Shown here in pieces: positions 55,890-64,000 of a DNA stretch of 64,000 nucleotides (within the stretch, counting starts at the first letter, position 1; every line of letters begins with the position of its first letter). Location of the stretch: contig NZ_JABUOU010000002.1 of the NCBI RefSeq assembly GCF_013344475.1, forward strand, positions 186,001 to 250,000, given 5' to 3'. The position numbers were made by a program, and so were the translations under genes. This stretch comes from Martelella limonii (GTDB lineage: Bacteria > Pseudomonadota > Alphaproteobacteria > Rhizobiales > Rhizobiaceae). The notes beneath the pieces are model-generated. The model ran no database searches. It was not told where the DNA came from and worked only from the letters and a program-made list of their open reading frames with translations.

Positions 55890-56056
55890 GAAATGCTCCC
55901 TTGGAAACTGAATCTGCTGTCTGGTTTAGGGGCCATATAAGGCCGAAATGCAATTTTGCGATGACCGGCCTCAAAAATCGGCCGATTTCCCTTGTTTTCA
56001 GGGGATTGAGCGCTGCTTGCCTTGCAGCGGCCCGTGGCATCCACTAACACGAAACC

Positions 56057-58336
56057 ATGGGAAAAGAACTGACACCGCCAGATGACGGCGACAACAATAT
56101 CGATGTCGTTGACCTGCGCAAGGCGCTTGAAGAACGTTACCTCGCTTATGCGCTGTCGACGATCATGCATCGCGCGCTTCCGGATGTGCGCGACGGGCTG
56201 AAGCCGGTTCACCGCCGCATCATTCACGGCATGAGCGAGATCGGTGTCAGGCCCAATGCGGCCTACAAGAAATGCGCCCGTATCGTCGGCGATGTCATGG
56301 GTAAGTTCCACCCCCATGGCGATGGCTCGATCTATGATGCGCTGGTGCGTCTGTCGCAGGATTTCTCCCAGCGTTATCCGATGGTCGACGGGCAGGGCAA
56401 TTTCGGCAATATCGACGGCGATAGCGCTGCTGCCATGCGTTACACCGAGGCGCGCATGACCGATGTCGCCGCGCTGATGCTGGAAGGCATCGACGAGGAT
56501 GCCGTCGATTTCCGCCCGACCTATAACGAGGAAGACGACGAGCCGGCGGTGCTGCCCGGCGCGTTTCCGAACTTGCTTGCCAATGGCTCGACCGGTATTG
56601 CCGTCGGCATGGCGACCTCGATCGCGCCGCACAACGCCCATGAACTCTGCGAGGCGGCGATCTATCTGATCAAGCATCCCGATGCGACCATCGAGGATGT
56701 GATGACCCTGCCGGGCGCCGAGGGACCGAAGGCGAACATGATCCAGGGACCGGACTTCCCGACCGGCGGCATCATCGTCGAGGATTTCCAATCCATGGTC
56801 GAAACCTACCGGACCGGGCGTGGCGGCTTCCGGGTGCGCTCGCGCTGGGAAAAGGAAGATCTCGGCCGCGGCAATTATCAGATCGTCATCACCGAAATCC
56901 CCTATGGCGTCCAGAAGTCGCGTCTGATCGAGAAGATCGCGGAGCTGCTGATTGCCCGCCGCCTGCCGCTGCTGGAAGACATCCAGGACGAATCCGCCGA
57001 AGATATCCGCGTCGTCCTGACGCCGAAATCGCGCGCGGTGGATCCCGAACTTCTGATGGAATCGCTGTTCAAGCTTACAGACCTTGAACAGCGCTTCTCG
57101 ATGAACATGAACGTGCTCTCGCAGGGCAAGGTGCCGAAGGTGATGGGCCTTGTGGACGTGCTGAAGGAGTGGCTCGGCCACCGCCGCGACGTCCTTCAGC
57201 GCCGGTCCCGGCATCGCCTTGCAGCCATCGATCGCAGGCTCGAAATTCTCGGCGGCCTGCTGGTCGCCTATCTGAACCTTGACGAGGTGATCCGGATCAT
57301 TCGCGAGGAGGATGAGCCGAAACAGGTGATGATGACCCGTTTCGAGATCACGGACGTCCAGGCCGAGGCCATCCTCAACATGCGCCTGCGCGCGTTGCGC
57401 AAGCTCGAAGAATTCGAGATCCGGAAGGAATTCGACGCGTTGACCGCTGAAAAGTCCGAGATCGAGGGACTGCTCGCCTCCGACGAGAAACAGTGGCAGA
57501 CGGTTGCCTGGGAGATCGGCGAGGTCAAGAAGAGCTTTGCCAAGGCGACAGAGATCGGCCGCCGCCGCTCGACCTTCGCGATTGCGCCCGAGACCGATAT
57601 CGAGGCGATCCAGCAGGCGATGATCGAGAAGGAACCGATCACGGTCGTGATCTCCGAAAAGGGCTGGATCAGGGCGCTGAAGGGCCATGTCGATACGTCA
57701 AGCGTGGCGTTCAAGGAAGGCGACAGCCTCAAGCTCGCCTTCCCGGCCCAGACCACGGACAAGCTGCTGATCGTCACGACAGGCGGCCGCGTGTTCACGC
57801 TTGGCGCGGACAAGCTTCCGGGCGGGCGCGGACATGGCGAGCCCCTGCGCATCATGGTGGATTTCGATGCCGATCAGGATGTGGTGACGGCCTTCGTCCA
57901 CGAAGCCTCGCGCAAGCAGCTGATCGCGTCCAACGCAGGCAATGGTTTCATCGTTGACGAAGACCAGATGGTGGCCAATACCCGCAAGGGCAAGCAGGTG
58001 ATGAATGTGTCTGCCAAGGACGAGGTCAAGCTCTTGACGCCGATCTTGGGCGATCACATCGCCGTCATCGGCGAGAACCGCAAGCTGATCGTGTTTCCGA
58101 TCTCGCAGGTTGCCGAAATGGCCCGCGGCAAGGGCGTCCGGCTCCAGCGCTACAAGGATGGCGGCCTGTCGGATGCCAAGACATTCACGCTTGCCGCTGG
58201 CCTGACCTGGGAAGACAGCGCCGGGCGCACCCATACGCGCTCCGAGGATGAGCTGCTGGAATGGCGCGGCGACCGTGCCATGGCCGGCCGCATCGCGCCC
58301 AAGGGCTTCCCGAGGAACGGCAAGTTCAAGGGATAG
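56057..58336 (+). CDS. parC: DNA topoisomerase IV subunit A
   Basis: Decatenating type IIA topoisomerase subunit, 759 residues. The N-terminal winged-helix region has [25 protein letters not shown] carries the catalytic tyrosine. The primase-like TOPRIM subunit ParE is encoded elsewhere. The C-terminal beta-pinwheel (about residues 510-740) distinguishes it from GyrA by weaker repeats and no GyrA box was seen. In the quinolone-determining region [10 protein letters not shown] the usual Ser/Ala is Gly90. Convergent with the LysE gene. Confidence 0.95.
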   Translation: MGKELTPPDDGDNNIDVVDLRKALEERYLAYALSTIMHRALPDVRDGLKPVHRRIIHGMSEIGVRPNAAYKKCARIVGDVMGKFHPHGDGSIYDALVRLSQDFSQRYPMVDGQGNFGNIDGDSAAAMRYTEARMTDVAALMLEGIDEDAVDFRPTYNEEDDEPAVLPGAFPNLLANGSTGIAVGMATSIAPHNAHELCEAAIYLIKHPDATIEDVMTLPGAEGPKANMIQGPDFPTGGIIVEDFQSMVETYRTGRGGFRVRSRWEKEDLGRGNYQIVITEIPYGVQKSRLIEKIAELLIARRLPLLEDIQDESAEDIRVVLTPKSRAVDPELLMESLFKLTDLEQRFSMNMNVLSQGKVPKVMGLVDVLKEWLGHRRDVLQRRSRHRLAAIDRRLEILGGLLVAYLNLDEVIRIIREEDEPKQVMMTRFEITDVQAEAILNMRLRALRKLEEFEIRKEFDALTAEKSEIEGLLASDEKQWQTVAWEIGEVKKSFAKATEIGRRRSTFAIAPETDIEAIQQAMIEKEPITVVISEKGWIRALKGHVDTSSVAFKEGDSLKLAFPAQTTDKLLIVTTGGRVFTLGADKLPGGRGHGEPLRIMVDFDADQDVVTAFVHEASRKQLIASNAGNGFIVDEDQMVANTRKGKQVMNVSAKDEVKLLTPILGDHIAVIGENRKLIVFPISQVAEMARGKGVRLQRYKDGGLSDAKTFTLAAGLTWEDSAGRTHTRSEDELLEWRGDRAMAGRIAPKGFPRNGKFKG

Positions 58337-58351
58337 GCATTTCCGAGGTGC

Positions 58352-58981
58352 CTAAACCTTCGCCGTCAGAAGCTTCACGCCCGCAAAGATGAAGAAGCCG
58401 CCAAGCGTCGCCTCGACGACGCGGCGGAAACGGGTGAGGCCGGCGCGGACGACGCCGCTCGACAACAGCAGCGCGTAGGCGCCGTGGCCTGCAAATGACA
58501 GCAGGAACGAGCCAAGCACGAAAACCGGGATGATCGCGGCCGGGGCATCGCCGACGCCGCCGACGCCGGCAATTGCCAGCCAGAACAGGATTGCCTTGGG
58601 GTTCGAAACCTGAAGGATATAGCCGGCAGCCGCCTGCCTGCGCAGCGATCCGGGCGCCGATGCCGCAGCCTTGAGCGGCGGCGGGTTGACCACCTTGGCA
58701 AATGATTTCAGCGCCAGAAAGAACAGGTAGCCTGCGCCCAAGAAGCGCACGATCTCCATCGCATAGGCAAGCTTTGCGAAGACGATCGAAAGGCCGAGCA
58801 CAGTTGCGATCGAAAGCGTCATGCTCCCGCAGGCGACACCAAATGCCGTTCCCAAGGCCGAGCCGCGCCCACGTTCCATCGCTACACCCAGGATCAGCAT
58901 CACGCTAGGCCCCGGCGAAACAACGCCGACAAGCTGGATCGACCAGGCGAGCATGAATTGCGGCAGATAGTCCCAAAGCAT
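58352..58981 (-). CDS. LysE family amino acid exporter
   Basis: Inner-membrane exporter of the LysE/RhtB superfamily, 209 residues with about five to six membrane segments. The family start SIQLVGVVSPGPSVMLILGVAMERGRGSALGTAFGVACGSM includes the conserved GPxxM motif, followed by FLGAGYLFFLALKSF. Members export basic amino acids, homoserine, threonine or cysteine; the substrate is unknown. Convergent with parC. Confidence 0.9.
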   Translation of the reverse strand: MLWDYLPQFMLAWSIQLVGVVSPGPSVMLILGVAMERGRGSALGTAFGVACGSMTLSIATVLGLSIVFAKLAYAMEIVRFLGAGYLFFLALKSFAKVVNPPPLKAAASAPGSLRRQAAAGYILQVSNPKAILFWLAIAGVGGVGDAPAAIIPVFVLGSFLLSFAGHGAYALLLSSGVVRAGLTRFRRVVEATLGGFFIFAGVKLLTAKV

Positions 58982-59126
58982 CGGCAGCCTCTCCTTCAGC
59001 GCTCAGGCGAGGGCCGCACCCTCCGGCGAGCGACGGCCGTTCCGATGAATATACGAACAAAAGAAGAACATAGCAAGCCGCCCGTCGGCATGATGATCAG
59101 GCGTTCGGGCGAGTCGCGTCCGAAGC

Positions 59127-59594
59127 CTAGCTGGCTGCGGATGCATCGCGCTTCTTCAGCTCGTCGCGGATCTCCAGGAGCACCTGAAGTTCGCTCGGGC
59201 CGGGCGGAGGATTTGGAACGGCGGCCTCTTTCTCGGCGGCCTTGCGATGCTCTTCTGCGGCCGCGCGCGCCCGATTGATGGCCTTGACCAGCATGAACAC
59301 GACGAAGGCGATGATCAGGAAGTTGATGACGGCGGTAATGAAAGAGCCGTAGGCAAAGATCGCCGCGCCTTCCTCGCGCGCTGCAGACAGGCTCGCGCCT
59401 TCCGGAACGCTGCCGCTCAGGACCACATACATGTCCGAGAAATCGATGCCGCCGATGATGAGGCCGATGATCGGGTCGATCAGATCGGAGACCACCGATC
59501 GCACGATCGCCGTGAATGCGGCGCCGACGATGATGCCCACCGCCATGTCCACGACGTTGCCCCTGGCGATAAAATCACGGAATTCCTTCAGCAT
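59127..59594 (-). CDS. mscL: Large-conductance mechanosensitive channel
   Basis: Pentameric pressure-release channel of 155 residues. The N-terminal amphipathic helix and TM1 are [44 protein letters not shown] (pore helix with conserved Gly/Ala pattern); TM2 is [22 protein letters not shown]. The charged cytoplasmic bundle after TM2 (about 110-155) ends in [14 protein letters not shown], the conserved LLxEIRDLL-like helix. No partner gene is evident. Confidence 0.96.
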   Translation of the reverse strand: MLKEFRDFIARGNVVDMAVGIIVGAAFTAIVRSVVSDLIDPIIGLIIGGIDFSDMYVVLSGSVPEGASLSAAREEGAAIFAYGSFITAVINFLIIAFVVFMLVKAINRARAAAEEHRKAAEKEAAVPNPPPGPSELQVLLEIRDELKKRDASAAS

Positions 59595-59708
59595 GCAGCT
59601 TGACCCTCGGTTTGCGACAATGAACAGCGCTTATTGCGTTGCTTCCGATTGAAATCTAGCGCTGCAGCCGCCCGGCTTCCAGCGGGGCATGGAAAAAAGT
59701 GGGGAAGT

Positions 59709-60461
59709 TCAGCTGTCTTCCGGGTCGGGCGCGGCGCGCTCCCATCCCTGTGCGGTCAGATGCTCCTGCGGGTGGAAGCGTTTCTTGTAATCCATCTTGC
59801 GTGACCCCTTTACCCAGTAGCCGAGATAGACATAGGGCAGGCCAAGCGTGCGGGCGCGCGCCACATGATCGAGGATCATGAACGAGCCGAGCGAACGCTT
59901 CACATAAGCGGGATTGAAGAAGGAATAGACCATGGACAGCCCGTCGACCATGAAATCGGACAGCGCGACCCCTACCAGCTCGCCCTCCTCTTCGAGCAGG
60001 CCGGTTGCAACCCGGTATTCTATGATCCGGGTTTCCACATGGGTTTCCTCGACCATGACCTTGTAGTCGTCGAGGCTCATGTCGGCCATGCCGCCGCGCT
60101 GGTGGCGGCTGTCGAGATAGGTGCGGAACAGGTCGAACTGTTCTGCCGTCGCAAATGCCGGACGCTCCGTGCCGACCAGATCGGCATTCTTCGCCCTGGT
60201 GCGGCGCAGCGAACGGCCGAATTCGAATTCGCCCGCAACGATGCGCACCGAAACGCAGGCGCGACAATGTTCGCAGGCAGGGCGATAGGCAATGTTCTGG
60301 GAGCGGCGGAAACCGCCTTGGGTCAACAGTTCGTTCATCTCGCCGGCGCGCGGGCCGACAAGATGCGTAAACACCTTCCGCTCCCGCTCTGCCTCAAGAT
60401 AGGGGCACTGGGCCGGTGCGGTCAGGTAGAACTGCGGCGACTGAAAGGTTTGCGTATTCAT
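59709..60461 (-). CDS. bpt: Bacterial aminoacyl-tRNA-protein transferase (Bpt-type)
   Basis: Transferase of 250 residues that attaches leucine (or arginine) to proteins starting with Asp or Glu and thereby marks them for the ClpS/ClpAP N-degron pathway. [16 protein letters not shown] and [21 protein letters not shown], with its cysteine cluster, are typical of ATE1-like Bpt proteins. I chose the ATG at 60461 ([11 protein letters not shown]). Bpt of Vibrio transfers leucine; the tRNA used here is unproven. ClpS is encoded at the other end of this window. Confidence 0.92.
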   Translation of the reverse strand: MNTQTFQSPQFYLTAPAQCPYLEAERERKVFTHLVGPRAGEMNELLTQGGFRRSQNIAYRPACEHCRACVSVRIVAGEFEFGRSLRRTRAKNADLVGTERPAFATAEQFDLFRTYLDSRHQRGGMADMSLDDYKVMVEETHVETRIIEYRVATGLLEEEGELVGVALSDFMVDGLSMVYSFFNPAYVKRSLGSFMILDHVARARTLGLPYVYLGYWVKGSRKMDYKKRFHPQEHLTAQGWERAAPDPEDS

Positions 60462-60547
60462 GCCCGGCGTACCATGCAACGACACTCACCGACAGCATGG
60501 CGCAAATCGCGGGAACGTCAACCTTGGAGATTTCGCGAAGCGCGATT

Positions 60548-61015
60548 TCAGTAGCGCGCTTCCTCTCGCACCACGACGGCGCCGATCAGAAAATCGTGAA
60601 GCAGCCGCTTGCGATCGGTGAAAAGGCCGACCAGCAGAACCAGCGGGGTCAGCAGCGAATTGAACAGCCAGAACAGCGCCAGATGAACGAGTGCGGTCAG
60701 GAAATCGATCTTCAGCCCGTCCGTGCGCAGCATTCTGAGGCCGAACATGCGCATGCCGGGCGAAGCCTGGGCGGTTCCGCCGATGCTGAAGCCGAAATAG
60801 AAGCCCGCCACGATGAAGTAGAGGACCGGATAGAGGAAGAAGGCGAGCCCGAGCGTGGCGATCCCGAGGAAGAACACCACCACCGCGGCCGGAACCCACA
60901 GGATCGCGATCAGCAGGTAATCGACTATGAACGCCATTACCCGGCGCGACAGCACGCCCGAATAGGCATGGTCAGTCGTGGGCGCCTGATAGGGCATGTC
61001 GCGTTCAAGGGTCAT
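60548..61015 (-). CDS. RDD family membrane protein
   Basis: Small membrane protein of 155 residues with three to four hydrophobic helices. The defining Arg-Asp-Asp positions appear as VLSRRVMAFIVDYLLIAILW, FGLRMLRTDGLKIDF and LLTPLVLLVG. Function unknown; some RDD proteins are sodium or cation antiporters. The ATG at 61015 has GGAG 7 nt upstream, better than the ATG at 61033. It follows hemB by 80 bp on the same strand. Confidence 0.82.
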   Translation of the reverse strand: MTLERDMPYQAPTTDHAYSGVLSRRVMAFIVDYLLIAILWVPAAVVVFFLGIATLGLAFFLYPVLYFIVAGFYFGFSIGGTAQASPGMRMFGLRMLRTDGLKIDFLTALVHLALFWLFNSLLTPLVLLVGLFTDRKRLLHDFLIGAVVVREEARY

Positions 61016-61095
61016 CTCTGTCTCCGGTTTCATATTGTCTTGCCGAAAGATGTGGGGTGTCTCCCGGCAAATGCAATGAAGGCGGAGAGCCGTGA

Positions 61096-62118
61096 TCACG
61101 ATTTTGCGAGTTTCTCGGCCGCTTCGATCGCGAAATAGGTCAGAATGCCGTCGCAGCCGGCGCGTTTGAACGACAGTAGCGTCTCCATCATGACCCGATC
61201 GCCATCGATCGCGCCACGCTCTGCGGCCATCTTGATCATCGCGTACTCCCCCGAGACCTGATAGGCGAAGACCGGCAGACCGAATGTGTCCTTCAGCCGC
61301 CAGCAGATATCGAGATAGGGAAGGCCGGGCTTGACCATCAGCATGTCGGCACCTTCTTCCACGTCGAGGGCTGCATCGCGCAGCGCCTCCGTGGCGTTTG
61401 CGGTGTCGACGTAATAGCTCGCCTTGTCGCCCTTCAGCAGGCCCTTGGTGGAGATCGCCTCGCGGTAGGGGCCGTAGAAGCCGGACGAGAATTTGGTGGC
61501 GTAGGACATGATCGCGACGTCCTGGAAGCCGGCCATGTCGAGGCGTTCTCGAATGGCGCCGATCCGGCCATCCATCATTTCCGACGGTGCGATGATATCG
61601 GCACCGGCTTGCGCCTGGGCGACCGCTGCCTCGCAGATCTGGTCGACGGTCTGATCGTTGACGATCTCCTCGCCGGAGAGGATGCCGTCATGGCCATGGC
61701 TGGTGAAGGGATCGAGCGCGACATCGGTGATCACGCCGAGCGATGGTGCGGCCTTCTTCAGCGCGCGGGTTGCGCGGTTGATGAGATTGTCGGGGTTCAG
61801 CACTTCCGAACCCGTCATGTCGCGCTTTTCCATTTCGATATTGGGAAAGGTCGCAATTGCCGGAATGCCGAGATCGGCGGCCTTCTTCGCCGCTTCGCAG
61901 AGCCGGTCGACGCTCATGCGCATCACGCCGGGCATGGCGGGGATCGGCTCCTCGATATTGTCGCCCGGAATGACGAACACCGTCCAGATCAGGTCATCGA
62001 CCGTCAGCCGGTTCTCGCGCACCAGCCGGCGGGTCCAGTCGGCCTTGCGCAGTCGGCGCATGCGGCGGTGACCGGTGATCCTGTCCACCAGGTGGGTCTT
62101 GTCGTTCGCATCGCTCAT
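61096..62118 (-). CDS. hemB: Delta-aminolevulinic acid dehydratase (porphobilinogen synthase)
   Basis: Condenses two 5-aminolevulinates to porphobilinogen in haem synthesis, 340 residues. The active-site lysines are in MSYATKFSSGFYGPYREA and LMVKPGLPYLD. The region that carries three zinc-binding cysteines in E. coli reads DVALDPFTSHGHDG here, with Asp and no Cys. This is the magnesium/potassium-dependent type known from Bradyrhizobium and Pseudomonas. ATG at 62118 (MSDANDKTHL) is chosen over an upstream open frame to 62202. Confidence 0.97.
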   Translation of the reverse strand: MSDANDKTHLVDRITGHRRMRRLRKADWTRRLVRENRLTVDDLIWTVFVIPGDNIEEPIPAMPGVMRMSVDRLCEAAKKAADLGIPAIATFPNIEMEKRDMTGSEVLNPDNLINRATRALKKAAPSLGVITDVALDPFTSHGHDGILSGEEIVNDQTVDQICEAAVAQAQAGADIIAPSEMMDGRIGAIRERLDMAGFQDVAIMSYATKFSSGFYGPYREAISTKGLLKGDKASYYVDTANATEALRDAALDVEEGADMLMVKPGLPYLDICWRLKDTFGLPVFAYQVSGEYAMIKMAAERGAIDGDRVMMETLLSFKRAGCDGILTYFAIEAAEKLAKS

Positions 62119-62250
62119 CGTGTTCTCCGCAGTGTCCTTGTTCCGGCCCGGCTTGTAGCATGCCGGGGGCTTGCGCAAAACACGACTTTTTGTCGCTGCC
62201 ATCCATTCGTTCAGGGTTTGTCAGAGCCGGTTTTGAGCGTATAAGGCGCC

Positions 62251-62628
62251 ATGAATTCAGAACAGACGCGCCCCCCTCAGCAAAGCTTCTCGCAGACCGC
62301 CTTCGTCGCCTTCAAGCGCTGCGTGGCCGCATTCCTGCTGGTGATCGCGCTTTACAACTGGGCCGAGCTCATCGGCCTTGCGGGCGATGGCCGTTTCGAC
62401 CTGATTTCGCCGGATCAGCGGATCGTCGAGGTGGTGCTGGCCGTCGCCTATCCGGTCGCGGCTGCAGGCTTGTGGTTCGGCGTTGGCTGGGGGCTGGTGC
62501 TCTGGGTGATCGGAGCGGTTGTCGAGGTTGCCTTGTCGGCGACGCCGGCCTTTGTCGGTCTTCACATTTTGTTGTTTGGCCTCTACGGCGCCTTCTGGAT
62601 TTACCTTGCCTTCATTCGCCACCGGTAG
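62251..62628 (+). CDS. DUF6163 family membrane protein
   Basis: Protein of 125 residues with four hydrophobic segments (roughly 25-45, 65-82, 85-100, 102-120). The sequence WAELIGLAGDGRFDLISPDQRIVEVVLAVAYPVAAAGLWFGVGWG is characteristic of a small family of unknown function I know from rhizobia. It is divergent from hemB with 132 bp between. It may be transcribed with nothing else. Confidence 0.78.
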   Translation: MNSEQTRPPQQSFSQTAFVAFKRCVAAFLLVIALYNWAELIGLAGDGRFDLISPDQRIVEVVLAVAYPVAAAGLWFGVGWGLVLWVIGAVVEVALSATPAFVGLHILLFGLYGAFWIYLAFIRHR

Positions 62629-62656
62629 AATGGCGCCAATGATAGCCGGGGTCGAT

Positions 62657-62686
62657 TTGAAACCCGACAATAATTGGCCATATTGA
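62657..62686 (+). promoter_or_regulatory. Candidate promoter of the L,D-transpeptidase gene
   Basis: TTGAAA (62657-62662) and TATTGA (62681-62686) are 18 bp apart, about 64 bp before the start codon. The -10 match is weak. Confidence 0.3.
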
Positions 62687-62749
62687 TATGCAAGGGCAGA
62701 CCAACGCAGGCGTTTTTGACGCCCGAGGGACAAACGAGATTTGGAATCC

Positions 62750-64000
62750 ATGACAAAAGACCTGAACAAGATCACCAAGGCCGTTTCGCGGCGCAGCTTC
62801 ATTGCTGCTGCAGCCGGTGTGGTGGCGCTTCCCAAGCTTGCGGCAGCCCAGACAGCTGTCGATGCTCTGATCAACACCCCCGGCCGCGGCAACTGGGACG
62901 AGCAGTTCGATGCCGTCACGTCGCGCGCCCAGGCTGCGGTCAGCTCCAACCAGCCGATCCTCAGCCCCAATGCCCCGATGAACATCATGCAGGCGATGGC
63001 GGAATATCAGCGCATCAACGCCAATGGCGGCTGGCCGGAAGTCCACCCCAACGTGCCGCTGCAGTTCGGTGTCTACGATCAGTCCGTGCGCCAGCTGCGC
63101 CAGCGCCTGATGGTCTCCGGCGACATGCCGCAGGAAGCCGGCATGTCCGATCAGTACGACTCCTACGTCCAGGGCGCCGTCAAGCGCTTCCAGGCCCGCC
63201 ACGGCCTGGCCGAGACCGGCTATATCGACGAGTACACGCTGAAGGCGCTGAATGTCAGCGCGGCTGTGCGTCTGGCGCAGCTTGAGACCAATCTCGCCCG
63301 CGTCGAGGATCTCGGCTCAGACCTCGGTCAGCGTTACGTGCTGGTCAACATTCCCGCAGCCTATTGCGAGGCCGTTGAAAACGATGTCGTCGCGCTGCGC
63401 AACGTTGCCATCGTCGGCCGTCCCTCGCGCCCGACGCCGCTTCTCAGCTCGAAGATCTTCGAAGTCATCTTCAATCCGCCCTGGACCGTGCCGCGCTCGA
63501 TCATCCAGAAGGATATCATGCCGCTGATGCGCAAGGACCCGAACTATCTGGTCGACAACAAGATCCGCCTCTACAACGGCAAGGGTCAGGAGGTCGATCC
63601 GATGACGGTGGACTGGAACGCCGAGACCGCGCCGAACCTGACCTTCCGTCAGGATCCGGGTCCCAACAGCGCCATGGCCTCGACCAAGATCAACTTCCAC
63701 AACAAGTACGCGGTCTACATGCACGACACGCCCAGCCAGTCGCTTTTCAACGACGTGGTGCGTTTCGAATCGTCCGGCTGCGTGCGCATCAGCAATGTCC
63801 GCGACCTCGATGTATGGCTGTTGAAGAACACCCCCGGCTGGAACCGTCAGAAGATCGAGGAAACGATCCATGCCGGCATTTCGACGCCGGTGAATCTTGC
63901 CGATCCGGTGCCGAACCACTTCGTCTACATCACCGCATGGTCGACCAAGGACGGTATCGTCCAGTTCCGCGACGATATCTACAATCTCGATGGCGCACCG
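62750..64000 (+). CDS. L,D-transpeptidase with peptidoglycan-binding domain (cut by window end)
   Basis: Periplasmic YkuD-family enzyme that makes 3-3 crosslinks in peptidoglycan or links proteins to it. The first 417 codons are present; the frame is open at base 64000. The N-terminus has a twin-arginine-like signal (SRRSFIAAAAGVVALPKLAAAQ, residues about 14-35). A peptidoglycan-binding domain covers about 130-165 (DSYVQGAVKRFQARHGLAETGYIDEYTLKALN). The YkuD domain follows (VLVNIPAAYCEAVEND) with the catalytic site YMHDTPSQSLF and SSGCVRISNVRD, Cys344. The long region between these is as in YcbB-type enzymes of rhizobia. Confidence 0.93.
   Translation, partial: MTKDLNKITKAVSRRSFIAAAAGVVALPKLAAAQTAVDALINTPGRGNWDEQFDAVTSRAQAAVSSNQPILSPNAPMNIMQAMAEYQRINANGGWPEVHPNVPLQFGVYDQSVRQLRQRLMVSGDMPQEAGMSDQYDSYVQGAVKRFQARHGLAETGYIDEYTLKALNVSAAVRLAQLETNLARVEDLGSDLGQRYVLVNIPAAYCEAVENDVVALRNVAIVGRPSRPTPLLSSKIFEVIFNPPWTVPRSIIQKDIMPLMRKDPNYLVDNKIRLYNGKGQEVDPMTVDWNAETAPNLTFRQDPGPNSAMASTKINFHNKYAVYMHDTPSQSLFNDVVRFESSGCVRISNVRDLDVWLLKNTPGWNRQKIEETIHAGISTPVNLADPVPNHFVYITAWSTKDGIVQFRDDIYNLDGAP

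Noticed and set aside
55880-57688. 602-codon open frame on the minus strand opposite parC
   Set aside because: It shadows parC, which shows full topoisomerase motifs; the opposite product is histidine/arginine-rich without a recognisable domain.
1-64000. Mobile elements, phage genes, tRNA or rRNA genes
   Set aside because: No transposase, integrase, phage structural gene or tRNA cloverleaf was recognised anywhere in the window; a dedicated tRNA scan would be decisive.

Overview
The window reads as chromosomal DNA of an alphaproteobacterium of the order Hyphomicrobiales (Rhizobiales), probably close to the Rhizobiaceae. This rests on gene content and protein character: rhizobial-type HemB, HdaA, the pcaQ/pcaCHGB arrangement, a DUF6163 protein, AraFGH with De Ley-Doudoroff genes, and G+C-rich codon use throughout. 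I cannot fix the genus. No tRNA, rRNA, phage, insertion sequence or CRISPR array was seen. Most genes are ordinary housekeeping or nutrient-use genes, with a few accessory modules between them.

Layout. 1-2.8 kb: glutathione peroxidase, a BrnT/BrnA toxin-antitoxin pair, ychF and clpS. 2.8-10.7 kb: a LysR regulator divergent from a four-gene operon (secreted alkylsulfatase, GMC alcohol dehydrogenase, acyl-CoA synthetase, aldehyde dehydrogenase) that would take an alkyl sulfate such as SDS to fatty acyl-CoA. 10.8-20.1 kb: a galactose/arabinose-type sugar region. It holds dgoA and dgoK, araH-araG-araF with a GntR regulator, and divergently galM, dgoD and a short-chain dehydrogenase. Together these give uptake, mutarotation, oxidation, dehydration, phosphorylation and aldol cleavage, with no lactonase gene present. 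20.2-27.4 kb: an EnvZ/OmpR-type two-component system with a MarR gene, a GloB-like hydrolase, purM-purN, an AI-2E family permease and hdaA.

27.5-36.0 kb: ruvC-ruvA-ruvB, an aldo/keto reductase divergent from a LysR gene and a luciferase-like oxidoreductase, yebC, a UlaG-like hydrolase and a bacterial voltage-gated sodium channel. 36.3-46.3 kb: ppk-ppx, an AraC regulator head to head with a DUF2000 gene, a secreted phytase-like esterase, rnd and aspS. 46.3-47.2 kb: a gene-free stretch made of a degenerate tandem array of about 226-bp units. 47.2-50.2 kb: a FrcBCA-like sugar ABC transporter. 50.4-54.4 kb: pcaQ divergent from pcaC-pcaH-pcaG-pcaB (protocatechuate breakdown, without pcaD). 54.6-64 kb: an unrecognised secreted protein, parC, a LysE exporter, mscL, a bacterial aminoacyl-tRNA-protein transferase, an RDD protein, hemB, DUF6163, and an L,D-transpeptidase cut by the window end.

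The most notable items are the self-contained alkyl-sulfate operon, the tandem array that has duplicated part of the aspS terminator, a dispersed family of paired palindromes in five intergenic regions, and several compact control arrangements. These last include overlapping divergent start codons, a hairpin-buried ribosome binding site and a 37-codon ORF bridging galM and dgoD. Nothing here is clearly a wholly new defence or biosynthetic system.
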